Part shown: positions 7,144 through 15,368 of the stretch, in pieces | Layout: each line of letters begins with the position of its first letter | How positions within the stretch are numbered: position 1 is the stretch's first letter | Assembly: GCA_021202845.1 (NCBI GenBank) | Contig: JAJQCF010000001.1 | Span: forward strand, 1-64,000 | Direction: 5' to 3' | DNA length: 64,000 nucleotides | DNA from: Oscillospiraceae bacterium | Lineage (GTDB): Bacteria; Bacillota; Clostridia; Oscillospirales; Oscillospiraceae | Notes under the pieces: model-generated | What the model saw: the letters and a program-made list of their open reading frames with translations, nothing else | What the model was told of the DNA's origin: nothing | Databases searched by the model: none | Translations under genes and position numbers: made by a program

Positions 7144-7764
7144 TCATGCTCCTCTGGTCAGGCTCAAGCGGGGCTCGGTGCCGGTCAGCATGGCGCTGAG
7201 GTTTTTGCGCCAGCGGAGGACTATCGCCAGCGCGCATATCAGCGCTACGGCACCCTCGAGACCGCTGTATTGGAAAATCCACATGAATATCGCGCCCAGC
7301 ACCGCCGCCGCGCAGCAGGCCAGCGAGAGATAGCGCGTGAACACCATAATTATTACCCACGCGCCCCAGCAGCACAGCGCCACGCGCCAATCTACGGCGA
7401 ACGCCATTATGCCGGCCAAAAACGTGCCTTTGCCGCCCATGAAGCGCTGCAGCACGGGGTAGTTGTGCCCTAATATGCAGCAGAACGCGCCGAAAATTCG
7501 GCCTATGTCCGCCAAGTCCTGCGTACTCAGCAGCGCGCCGCCGATGAGGCAGGCCAGCAGTCCCTTGGCCGCGTCGAAGGCCATCAGCATCGCGACGCCG
7601 CGCACGCCGTAGCGCGACTGGAATTCGCCGTAGCCGGGATTGCAGCGCCCGCCGCGGCGGCGGCAGTCCGAGCGGAAAAGGTATCTGGAGATTATCACAG
7701 CTCCCGGGAGCTGTCCGAAGAAGTAGGCTATCACGGCCGTGACAGCAAGCAGCAGTGCGGTCAT
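7144..7764 (-). CDS. plsY: PlsY-family acyl-phosphate:glycerol-3-phosphate acyltransferase, divergent
   Basis: Membrane enzyme making lysophosphatidic acid from acyl-phosphate and glycerol-3-phosphate. It has 206 residues with five or so membrane segments, the usual PlsY size. The second and third family motifs are visible as DAAKG and MGGKGTFLAG. The first motif, normally SGNxGATN, is replaced by RCNPGYGEFQSRYG, so activity or specificity could be altered. Its start overlaps the stop of der by four bases (ATGA), which implies translational coupling. der-plsY adjacency is common in Clostridia. Confidence 0.8.
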   Translation of the reverse strand: MTALLLAVTAVIAYFFGQLPGAVIISRYLFRSDCRRRGGRCNPGYGEFQSRYGVRGVAMLMAFDAAKGLLACLIGGALLSTQDLADIGRIFGAFCCILGHNYPVLQRFMGGKGTFLAGIMAFAVDWRVALCCWGAWVIIMVFTRYLSLACCAAAVLGAIFMWIFQYSGLEGAVALICALAIVLRWRKNLSAMLTGTEPRLSLTRGA

Positions 7765-9086
7765 TCTTTGTCCCCCTTTTGTCTTATTACTATGCGCACG
7801 GGCGTGCCCTCGAGCCCGAACACCGCGCGTATTTGGTTTTCTATATATCGCTGATAGGAGAAGTGGAAAAGCTCGCGGTCGTTGCAGAATATGACGAAAT
7901 TCGGCGGCTTGATGCCGGTTTGGGTCATATAATAAATTTTCAGTCGGCGTCCCTTGTCCGTCGGCGGCTGCACACGCGCCTGCGCGTCCGAGAGGACGTT
8001 ATTCAGCAGTCCCGTGGTTATGCGCATGGCCGACTGGTCGTTGACGTAGTTAATCAGCTCATAAATGCGCTGCACGCGCTGACCGGTCAGGGCGGAAATG
8101 AACAGCACCGGCGCATAGCTCATAAAGCTGAGGTCGAACATGACCTGCTTGCGCATTTTTTCCATAGTGCCGGTTTCCTTCTCCACAAGGTCCCACTTGT
8201 TGACGATGATGACGCTGGCCTTGCCCGCCTCGTGCGCCAGACCGGCAATCTTGGTGTCCTGCTCGGTCACGCCCTCGCGCGCGTCCAGCATGATTAGGCA
8301 TACGTCCGCGCGCTCAATGGCGAGCTGGGCGCGCATGACGGAGAACTTCTCGATACGGTCGTCAACCTTGCTGCGGCGGCGGATTCCCGCGGTGTCGATG
8401 AACGTATACTTGCCGAACTCGTTTTCCACGCGGGTGTCCACGGCGTCGCGCGTTGTGCCGGCGACGCTGCTGACAATAACTCGGTTCTCGCCGCAGATGA
8501 GGTTCGTCAGCGAGGACTTGCCCACGTTCGGCTTGCCGATTATGGCTACGCGGATGCGGTCGTCCTCCTCGTCCTCGGCGCTCTCCGGCGGGAAGTACTT
8601 GACGCACTCCTCCAGCAAGTCGCCGGTGCCGTGGCCGTGGACGGCGGAGACGGCAATGGGGTCGCCCAGACCGAGGGAGTAGAACTCATAGAACCCGGGG
8701 TCGGGCTCGCCGGTGGAGTCCATTTTGTTCACGCAGAGCACTACGGGCTTTTTCGAGCGCAGCAGCATTCCGGCAACGTCCGCGTCAGCCGCGGTCACGC
8801 CGGTGCCAATCTCGGTGACGAGAACTATCACGTCGGCGGCGGAAATGGCTATGTTTGCCTGTTCGCGCATGAACAGCAGTATTTCGTTGTCAGTGGTCGG
8901 CTCTATGCCGCCGGTATCCACAATGTCGAACTTCCGTCCCGCCCACTCGCACTCGGCGTAAAGCCTGTCGCGCGTGACGCCGGGCGTGTCCTCCACAATG
9001 GAAAGGCGCTTGCCGACAAGGCGGTTGAACAGCATGGATTTGCCGACATTCGGTCTGCCGACAATGGCCACAAGAGGTCTTGCCAT
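7761..9086 (-). CDS. der: Ribosome biogenesis GTPase Der (EngA)
   Basis: Double-domain GTPase needed for maturation of the 50S ribosomal subunit. The two tandem G domains are plain: GRPNVGKS at residues 7-14 with DTPG, NKMD; and GKPNVGKSS near 183 with DTAG and NKWD. A C-terminal KH-like domain follows (about residues 350-441, IENQIRAVFGLEGTPVRIVIR). The length of 441 is standard. It is followed directly by plsY with a four-base overlap. Confidence 0.97.
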   Translation of the reverse strand: MARPLVAIVGRPNVGKSMLFNRLVGKRLSIVEDTPGVTRDRLYAECEWAGRKFDIVDTGGIEPTTDNEILLFMREQANIAISAADVIVLVTEIGTGVTAADADVAGMLLRSKKPVVLCVNKMDSTGEPDPGFYEFYSLGLGDPIAVSAVHGHGTGDLLEECVKYFPPESAEDEEDDRIRVAIIGKPNVGKSSLTNLICGENRVIVSSVAGTTRDAVDTRVENEFGKYTFIDTAGIRRRSKVDDRIEKFSVMRAQLAIERADVCLIMLDAREGVTEQDTKIAGLAHEAGKASVIIVNKWDLVEKETGTMEKMRKQVMFDLSFMSYAPVLFISALTGQRVQRIYELINYVNDQSAMRITTGLLNNVLSDAQARVQPPTDKGRRLKIYYMTQTGIKPPNFVIFCNDRELFHFSYQRYIENQIRAVFGLEGTPVRIVIRQKGDKE

Positions 9087-9165
9087 AATCCCACTTCCTT
9101 TCTTTTTAAGCGTTGCTTATTCATTATTTATATATCAGATATTTTGGCCGCGGCGCCGGCGCTTG

Positions 9166-10521
9166 TCAATTATAGCGGCAATATTCCGTGTCTTCGCCCC
9201 GCACGGGCGTCGGTATTTCCGGCAAATCACCCAGCACGGCGTCGCAGAGGCAGCCGCCGTCCTGCTCTATGGGGTAGACGGATACGCCGAGCGCCTGCGC
9301 CGCCTCGGCCAGCGTCACGCCGTCCAAGAAGTCCAGCTCGTCGCGCCGGAGCATATTGCGGGTTATGAGCACTCGCTCGCCTATGTCTTTGCCTTGCAGC
9401 TGAGCTGTCAAATCGCCGCCCGTCACGAGGCCGGAGACGGTTACGCCGCCGCCGAAAAAGCAGTTGACTATAGGCCGCACGCTCCCGCGCACTTGGGGGA
9501 ACTTCTCCGCCGCCGCGTCCAGCAGCGACTGCAAAAACGGCGCCGCAATCTCGCCGCAGGCAATGGTGAACGGCGCTGACGAAGCGCTGTCGGCGCAGCG
9601 CAGAGCCGCCATGAACTCTGCCTCCTGCAAGCGGAGCATACCGACGCCGTTATCCAGCTGGGCGAAGTCCTCGTAGAACTCCTCCGGCGGCAGCGGCAGA
9701 CCGGCGGCGATGTACAGCTCGTCCGAGCAGAAGAATATGCGCTCCCCGCGCTCGGCTAAACAGCGGTCGCCGAAGGCTGTGACCTGCGCCACGGTCCGGG
9801 CGGCGCTCTCGCGCGTGAACGGCGTCAGCTCGGCCAGCCCCTCGCGGTACTTCGTCAGCCCCACGGGGACTATGGAAACGCTGTGCATTTGCGGCGCGAG
9901 CGCGGCGAGGTCGGTCATGCTGCGCTCCAGCGCCGCGCCGTCGTTCCAGCCCGGGCAGCAGACAATCTGGCAGTTGAGCGTGATTCCCGCCTCGGCAAAG
10001 CGCCGCAGACAGCCGAGCCGCTCGCCCGCGTGCGGGTTGCCCATCATGCGCACGCGCAGCTCGGGGTCGGTTGTGTGGACGGAGATGTTTATCGGGCTTA
10101 TTCTGAGGTCGATTATCCTCTGCACCTCGCGGTCGGAGAGGTTGGTCAGCGTGATGTAGTTGCCCATGAGAAAGCTGAGGCGCGCGTCGTCGTCCTTGAA
10201 GTACAGACTGGGGCGCATACCGGGCGGCATTTGGTCAATGAAGCAGAAAACGCATTTGTTGGCGCAGTGGCGCGGGCGGTCCATGAGGTAAGTCTCGAAG
10301 TCCAGCCCAAGGTCGCCGCCGACGGGCTTTTTTATCTTCAGGCGCAGCGTCTCGCCGCGCGGTGTGCGCAGCTCCAGCTTCAGCCGCGGGTCGTAGGCAT
10401 AGAATTTATAGTCGAGCACGTCCAGAATGGCGTGGCCGTTTATGCTGACCAGCTCGTATCCCGGCTCCGCTCTGCCGCGCAGCGGGCTGGTCGGGTCTAT
10501 TGATTTGATGACGTGCTTCAT
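9166..10521 (-). CDS. DUF512 protein with PDZ and radical-SAM-like cysteine motif
   Basis: A 451-residue conserved Firmicutes protein. An N-terminal PDZ-like segment (RAEPGYELVSINGHAILD) precedes CANKCVFCFIDQ (from about residue 87), the three-cysteine CxxxCxxC signature of radical SAM enzymes. The C-terminal half is the DUF512 domain, including the FFGGGVTVSGLVTGGDL stretch. This corresponds to the putative radical-SAM family that sits beside der in many Clostridia, as here. The substrate is not known. A Fe-S-based role in ribosome or protein modification is only an inference from its neighbourhood. Confidence 0.85.
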   Translation of the reverse strand: MKHVIKSIDPTSPLRGRAEPGYELVSINGHAILDVLDYKFYAYDPRLKLELRTPRGETLRLKIKKPVGGDLGLDFETYLMDRPRHCANKCVFCFIDQMPPGMRPSLYFKDDDARLSFLMGNYITLTNLSDREVQRIIDLRISPINISVHTTDPELRVRMMGNPHAGERLGCLRRFAEAGITLNCQIVCCPGWNDGAALERSMTDLAALAPQMHSVSIVPVGLTKYREGLAELTPFTRESAARTVAQVTAFGDRCLAERGERIFFCSDELYIAAGLPLPPEEFYEDFAQLDNGVGMLRLQEAEFMAALRCADSASSAPFTIACGEIAAPFLQSLLDAAAEKFPQVRGSVRPIVNCFFGGGVTVSGLVTGGDLTAQLQGKDIGERVLITRNMLRRDELDFLDGVTLAEAAQALGVSVYPIEQDGGCLCDAVLGDLPEIPTPVRGEDTEYCRYN

Positions 10522-10568
10522 AGCTTTTGCATAGACTTTCGTAGGATTATCAGGCGCTCTGCGGGGGG

Positions 10569-11720
10569 TTATTTTATTCGCAGCAAAAACGGCTCTATTT
10601 TGCCGTATATACCGCGCAGGAGGGAATAAATTTTGTCGCTGATTTTATACACAAACTTCTGCAAGCACACCTTGTAGAGCATACTCACCGCTGCCGTGCA
10701 GAGGAAGATAACCGCTGCCAGCGCCAAGACCCAGAGCGCCACATGAGTGTATCCGACTTTTTCGTAAATTATGCCGATGATGTACGGGCGCACATATGTC
10801 CCCATCAGCGGGTTTTCGTGTATGATATAAATTAGCAGCGACAGGCCGGATATTGTATTGACGGCTCTGCTTTTGAATTTCAGACTGACAGCAATAATGC
10901 AGAGACCGATTGCGGCTAAGATTAAAAACGGACTGCACAGGCTGCTCCAATGGAGCACCTTGCTTGAAAGAGAGGGAATATGCAGCCCCAGATAATTTGT
11001 CAGAGCAATGATAGCGCAGTGCCCGCCGTAGCCGACCAAGACAAAAGCTGCGCCTGCCTTCCTGCTCGCCGTGACGCGCGGCATATACAGCTTTATATAG
11101 GCCACACAGAAGTATATGGCCACCCACAGCGTAAGGCTGGTGGTAAAGAAGTGTTCCGCGTCGATATAATTGACAAAAATATAAAGAAACGCGAGCAGCA
11201 GCGTGCTTTTCAGGAGCGCGGGCTGGCTCAGGGAGTAAATGACCTTGTTGAGCTGGGTATGCATTAAATAAAAGAGGATATAGCAGGTCACATACCAGTT
11301 GTTGTTATAAAAGGTCGGAAAGAGCGAGCGCTTAATCAACTTGGGAGCGATGCTGCCGTCACGGACCGCGTAGACAATTATTAAAATTGCCACCGACGCG
11401 AACCATACTTCGGTCAGCATACGGAACACCTTATCTGCTTTTACCTGCTTGCTGTCAAGCAGAAACCAAGCGGAGCAGACGAAGAATATAATGCTGCCGC
11501 CGCCCATGCGCATTACAGATAGCGCCAAATATTGTATATTGCTTGAGGCGGCGTTCAGGTCGAGAACATCAAAATTCTGCTCGATATATCCGTTTCCGGT
11601 GCTTATGGTCTGCACAATATGGCTTGTAATAATTATGAGCATCGCCAAAATTTTCAGCAGCTCCACGCCGGAAAGCCGCTCCTTGGCGGAACGGGCGGTC
11701 CGTTCTCCGCGGGCTTCCAT
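10569..11720 (-). CDS. Acyltransferase 3 family membrane protein
   Basis: A 383-residue integral membrane protein with about ten hydrophobic segments. Its N-terminus (SGVELLKILAMLIIITSHI) resembles the acyltransferase-3 opening helix with the catalytic-site histidine. Members O-acylate surface polysaccharides or peptidoglycan. The gene ends in a short basic tail. It lies between the rpmF terminator and the DUF512 gene and appears to be transcribed on its own. The acceptor molecule is unknown. Confidence 0.7.
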   Translation of the reverse strand: MEARGERTARSAKERLSGVELLKILAMLIIITSHIVQTISTGNGYIEQNFDVLDLNAASSNIQYLALSVMRMGGGSIIFFVCSAWFLLDSKQVKADKVFRMLTEVWFASVAILIIVYAVRDGSIAPKLIKRSLFPTFYNNNWYVTCYILFYLMHTQLNKVIYSLSQPALLKSTLLLAFLYIFVNYIDAEHFFTTSLTLWVAIYFCVAYIKLYMPRVTASRKAGAAFVLVGYGGHCAIIALTNYLGLHIPSLSSKVLHWSSLCSPFLILAAIGLCIIAVSLKFKSRAVNTISGLSLLIYIIHENPLMGTYVRPYIIGIIYEKVGYTHVALWVLALAAVIFLCTAAVSMLYKVCLQKFVYKISDKIYSLLRGIYGKIEPFLLRIK

Positions 11721-11762
11721 ATTTTCAGTTGCTCTCCTCTGCTTGCGGTTTTGTCATAACAG

Positions 11763-11795
11763 CAAAAGGAGAGGAAGCGTACAGCCTCCTCTCCA
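11763..11795 (-). terminator. Terminator of the yceD-rpmF transcript
   Basis: On the minus strand GGAGAGGA and TCCTCTCC (stem ends at 11794 and 11769) enclose a short loop and are followed by TTTTGC. It sits just after rpmF and before the acyltransferase gene. Confidence 0.65.
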
Positions 11796-11805
11796 TCAGC
11801 TTTTG

Positions 11806-11997
11806 TTACTCTGCCTCGACAGCCGCGGCTATTACTTGGCGTCCGTTATACATACCGCAGGCCTTGCACACGCGGTGGGGCAGGTGATATGCGCCGCAGT
11901 TGGGACAGGCGACAATGTTGGGGGTCTCCAGCTTCCATACGGCGGAGCGGCGCTTGTCGCGGCGGGCTTTTGATACTTTTCTCTTGGGTACTGCCAT
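11806..11997 (-). CDS. rpmF: 50S ribosomal protein L32
   Basis: A 63-residue ribosomal protein starting MAVPKRKVSKARRDKRR, the typical basic L32 N-terminus. A zinc-ribbon pair CPNC and CKAC is intact, so this is the Zn-containing form. The C-terminal tail AAAVEAE is acidic. It follows the DUF177 gene on the same strand with 45 bases between, the usual yceD-rpmF order. Confidence 0.96.
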   Translation of the reverse strand: MAVPKRKVSKARRDKRRSAVWKLETPNIVACPNCGAYHLPHRVCKACGMYNGRQVIAAAVEAE

Positions 11998-12042
11998 TTT
12001 TGTGACACCTCCTGTATACTGTTATGGAACAGCATGATTAGA

Positions 12043-12540
12043 TTATTTATTATCCAAAAGCTGTCCCAAAACAGCCAATCTTGGATCAACATCTTTAACG
12101 CAGCCGCAGGGGCCGTCGTTGAGATTTTTGCCGCACTTGGGGCAAAGCCCCTTGCAGTCCGGCGAACAGAGAAACTTTGTTTCCATGTCAAGAATGAAGC
12201 AGCTTGCGAGCACTATGTCGAGGTCAATGCCGCCGCCTGTTACCGGCCAAAGCTCGGCATCCGAGTCCTCGGTCAGCTCGGCGGAGAGGGGCACTTTAAG
12301 TTCCATGACCTTTTCGGAGAGAAATTCTCTGCCGCAGCGGTCGCAGACGCAAAGCATCTCCGCAGTCAGCACGCCGGTCAAATCGAGCGCACCTGCGGAG
12401 TTTTTAACCTGTCCGACGGCGTGGGGCGGAGCGGTGAAGTCCTTGACCGACGGAACAAACAGCCCGTCCGTGCTGACATCGCACTCAAAGCTCTTGACCG
12501 CGCCGGGGGTCACGATTATGTCTTTTAAGTCAAGCCACAT
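12043..12540 (-). CDS. YceD/DUF177 family protein (23S rRNA accumulation protein)
   Basis: A 165-residue cytoplasmic protein of the DUF177/YceD family. Key features are CDRCGREFLSEK, the acidic middle, and a C-terminal CSPDCKGLCPKCGKNL, which carries four cysteines placed like a zinc site. YceD homologues affect 23S rRNA levels and are almost always found just upstream of rpmF, as here. No start ambiguity: GAGGAGGGCTT precedes the ATG. Confidence 0.88.
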   Translation of the reverse strand: MWLDLKDIIVTPGAVKSFECDVSTDGLFVPSVKDFTAPPHAVGQVKNSAGALDLTGVLTAEMLCVCDRCGREFLSEKVMELKVPLSAELTEDSDAELWPVTGGGIDLDIVLASCFILDMETKFLCSPDCKGLCPKCGKNLNDGPCGCVKDVDPRLAVLGQLLDNK

Positions 12541-12606
12541 AAGCCCTCCTCACAAGTCGCCTGAATATTATAGATTATTCTTTCGCCGTTGTCAACACTT
12601 TTTGAC

Positions 12607-12648
12607 GGCAAAATCGGCGCTGCGGAGTAAAAACTGCGCGGCGCCGCT
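12607..12648 (-). terminator. Probable terminator after the NlpC/P60 gene
   Basis: On the minus strand CGGCGC and GCGCCG arms with a partly paired interior are followed by ATTTT. The stem is imperfect, so this is a moderate call. It separates the NlpC/P60 gene from yceD-rpmF. Confidence 0.4.
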
Positions 12649-12654
12649 TGATTT

Positions 12655-13518
12655 TTATGCTTCTACAAGGCGTTTCGCGCCGACGTACATGGAGGTGTAG
12701 TAATCGGAGTTCAGCTCCGAGATGATAACTCCCTTGTCATCGGTGCTGGAGTGGATAAATTTATTGTCGCCGATATAGATGCCGACATGGGTTACGCTCG
12801 ACGCCGAGTAGCCGAAGAACACCAGGTCGCCCGCTTTCAGCTCGTCCTTGGAGACGGAAACGCCGTTATCGTCGTACATTCCCTGCGCCGTGCGGCTTAG
12901 CTCCTGACCGTAAATCTCGCTGTATATGTAGTAGACGAAGCCGGAGCAGTCGAAACCGGTTGTGGGCGAGGTGCCGCCCCAGCAGTAGCTGCAGCCGAGG
13001 TACTGCATTGCGGTGGAAACGGCCTGTGAGCCGGTGAGCGTCTGCGTGGTGAGGCTGACGTAGCTGCTGGAGATGTAGCCCTGCGCGCCGGAGGCGGTCG
13101 TGACCTTGAGCCACTCGCCGGAAACGCCGCTGACGCTTACGCTGTCGCCGGTCTGGCACCAGCCGATGACTGTGCCGTTGGGTGTGGCTCTCAGGCGCAC
13201 GTCGGAGCCGAGAACGGTGCCGGTCGCGGAAGCGGCGGTGTCCAGCGTTTCGCTGAATGTGATGTAGTCCCCGCTGACGTAGCCCTCCACGCCGTTATAT
13301 AACACCTTGTACCAATTGTCGGTCGCACCCTCGATGAGCACGAAAGCGCCGTAGGGTATTACGAGCTTGGATTCCGAGGATATGTCCGCCTCGGTGCGCA
13401 GATTGAGCAAATCCGCCGTGACCGTGCCGCCGCCCGTCGTGTCAGCAAACGCAGAAAAAGGAAGCAGCAGACCGGCTGCCAGAGCCAGCGCCGCGGCGGA
13501 GGAGATAAATTTCTTCAT
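12655..13518 (-). CDS. Secreted NlpC/P60 peptidoglycan hydrolase with two SH3 domains
   Basis: A cell-wall endopeptidase of 287 residues. It opens with a Sec signal peptide (MKKFISSAAALALAAGLLLP, cleavage near AFA). Two bacterial SH3 domains follow: VTADLLNLRTEADISSESK at about 33-90 and VLGSDVRLRATPNGTVIGW at about 104-160. The catalytic NlpC/P60 domain lies at about 168-287. The active-site Cys is in GFDCSGFVYY and the His in VTHVGIYIG, with a further His in FIHSS. The family cleaves D-Glu-diaminopimelate or similar stem-peptide bonds. Confidence 0.92.
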   Translation of the reverse strand: MKKFISSAAALALAAGLLLPFSAFADTTGGGTVTADLLNLRTEADISSESKLVIPYGAFVLIEGATDNWYKVLYNGVEGYVSGDYITFSETLDTAASATGTVLGSDVRLRATPNGTVIGWCQTGDSVSVSGVSGEWLKVTTASGAQGYISSSYVSLTTQTLTGSQAVSTAMQYLGCSYCWGGTSPTTGFDCSGFVYYIYSEIYGQELSRTAQGMYDDNGVSVSKDELKAGDLVFFGYSASSVTHVGIYIGDNKFIHSSTDDKGVIISELNSDYYTSMYVGAKRLVEA

Positions 13519-13555
13519 GTTCTATCCTTTGTATAGTTAGATTATGTCTTTTTAA

Positions 13556-13840
13556 TCAGCTCTCGCGCAGGGCGCGCTCCAGCCAGATGCTGGCCACGTC
13601 CATAGCGGCATAAAGGCTGCCTTTTTCGCTCTTTTTAACAATCCGCTCGCGGGTTTTCGCGTTGGGGTCGGTGAGCTGGAGCTGGAGAGAGACCCGCGTG
13701 GCGACATCAAGGTCCTTGACCTTTTTGGTTTCGAGTATCTGCATCATGATAATGTATTTATCCGCCATGCTGCCGTAGTAAATGAGGTTATCCTTACGCA
13801 TAAACGGGTGCCCCTTGTAAACAAGCTGCGATTTCGCCAC
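13556..13840 (-). CDS. Conserved-looking hypothetical protein, 94 aa
   Basis: I do not recognise the family. The protein is soluble, basic and rich in helix formers, with KGHPFMRKDNLIYYGSMADKY near its start and a C-terminal amphipathic stretch (SIWLERALRES). The GTG at 13840 follows AAGGAGGGTGTGCT, which makes it a far better start than the frame opening at 13879. It is encoded between the NlpC/P60 gene and an IS remnant. Function unknown. Confidence 0.65.
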   Translation of the reverse strand: MAKSQLVYKGHPFMRKDNLIYYGSMADKYIIMMQILETKKVKDLDVATRVSLQLQLTDPNAKTRERIVKKSEKGSLYAAMDVASIWLERALRES

Positions 13841-13895
13841 AGCACACCCTCCTTTCACAATTAGAACGTATTGTAACACAAAATCGAAGGCATGT

Positions 13896-14036
13896 CAACT
13901 TTTACGCCACGGCGACCACTGAAATCCATTCTCCCCAGGGAACAATGCGCTCAATTTGCTCGAAAAATTTTTTCTTTTTCGTCCGCACCTGAGATAATTC
14001 ATCGTTCAGTGCAGACAGGCTTATTTGTTTATCCAT
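13896..14036 (-). pseudogene. N-terminal remnant of an IS5-family transposase
   Basis: Beginning at the ATG at 14036, the translation MDKQISLSALNDELSQVRTK continues into a lysine run and then FFEQIERIVPWGEW. This is the characteristic start of IS5-type transposases. The frame closes after about 46 residues, against several hundred for a full enzyme, and no DDE core is present. It lies between the 94-residue hypothetical gene and the truncated symporter, marking a past insertion and deletion. Recognition is by eye. Confidence 0.65.
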
Positions 14037-14095
14037 GAATCTATTTTACCACATTTGCTGGCTCTTTGCACGATTTAGTTTTGTGCGGTGTTGCC

Positions 14096-15262
14096 TTAAC
14101 TCAGGAATGCATTCAGAACCCCAATCGACTGCAATGCCAAAATAAGCATCATAACCGGAGCGATATATTTTATCATAATATTGTACAATCTTTTACGTTT
14201 GAACGGATGCCCGCTGGATTCCATTTCATCGGAAATCCATTTTGGCCCCACGACCCATCCAATCAGGATGCAGGAGAAAAGCGAAATAAACGGCATCATT
14301 ACACTGTTGCTGATATAATCCATAATGTCCAGCAGTTGCCCGACGGTTCCATTGGGCAGATTCACTTCCAAATAGAAAACGCTGTAACCGAGCGTGATGA
14401 CCGCAGACGCCGCCATGTAAATAATCGTAAGCGCAAGCGTTACCCGCTTACGGCTTGCGTGAAACAGCTCCATGCAGTTGGCAACGATTGATTCCAACAC
14501 TGAAATGCAGGAAGTAAGGGTTGCAAATGCGGCCGTGAGAAAAAATGCCGTCCCAATCAGGACGCCCACACCGCCCATCGCATTAAAAACCTTGGGCAGA
14601 GAAATAAACATCAGGCTCGGCCCTGCACTCATGCCTTTTGTTCCTGAAAAAACATAGACCGCAGGAATAATCATCATGCCGGAGAGCAATGCGACAAAGG
14701 TATCAAAAAACTCTATTTGGTTGATTGATTTGCTCAGATTGACCTGCGGTTTGACATATGACCCATAGGTAATCATAATTCCCATTGATACGCTGAGGGA
14801 AAAGAACAGCTGGCTCATCGCATCAAGCAGTATTTGCAGAAAACGCTGGGCTGTGATTCCTTCCAGGCTTGGTTTCAGATAAAACGTCAGCCCTTGAAGG
14901 CCGGTTCTTGTCACACCGGTATCGTCTGTATTCGTCAACGTCAAAGAAAAAACGGCAATGACCACTACGATGACAAGCAGAATCGGCATAAGAAATTTTG
15001 AGACCCGTTCAATGCCCTTTTCCACGCCATGATATACAATCAGCGCCGTTAAACCCATGAAAAATAGGGCAAATACCACCGGAGAAACGGAGGACGAAAT
15101 AAATGAGGTGAAGTACCCGTCTTCGGCGGCAGCGTCCGCCGCCCCCATCAAATAGACGGTCAGGTATTTTGTAATCCAGCCGCCGATTACAGCATAATAT
15201 GTCATAATCAAGACCGGAACCAGAAACGTGACCACCCCAAGCGCACGCCACTTCCTGTTCAT
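14096..15262 (-). pseudogene. 5'-truncated Na+-dependent (NSS/SNF family) symporter
   Basis: The 388-residue frame matches neurotransmitter:sodium symporters from about the third membrane segment onward (LGVVTFLVPVLIMTYYAVIGGW) to the C-terminus, including FFSLSVSMGIMITYGSYV. The first two helices, with the GSAVGLGNIWRFP-type Na+ and substrate site, are missing. The frame stays open upstream to 15352 without any start codon, then meets a stop 14 bases from the polC stop. Base composition is visibly more A+T-rich than polC. It looks like a transferred gene cut by a rearrangement, and is unlikely to transport. Confidence 0.75.
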
Positions 15263-15368
15263 TTCCTCATAAGCATAGATGGCGCTTTTTTCGTCCTTCT
15301 TCCAATCGCGATATCCGATACAAGCAGCGCTTCGGCTGTTTGACGTTTCGTATTATCTGAAATGGGTA

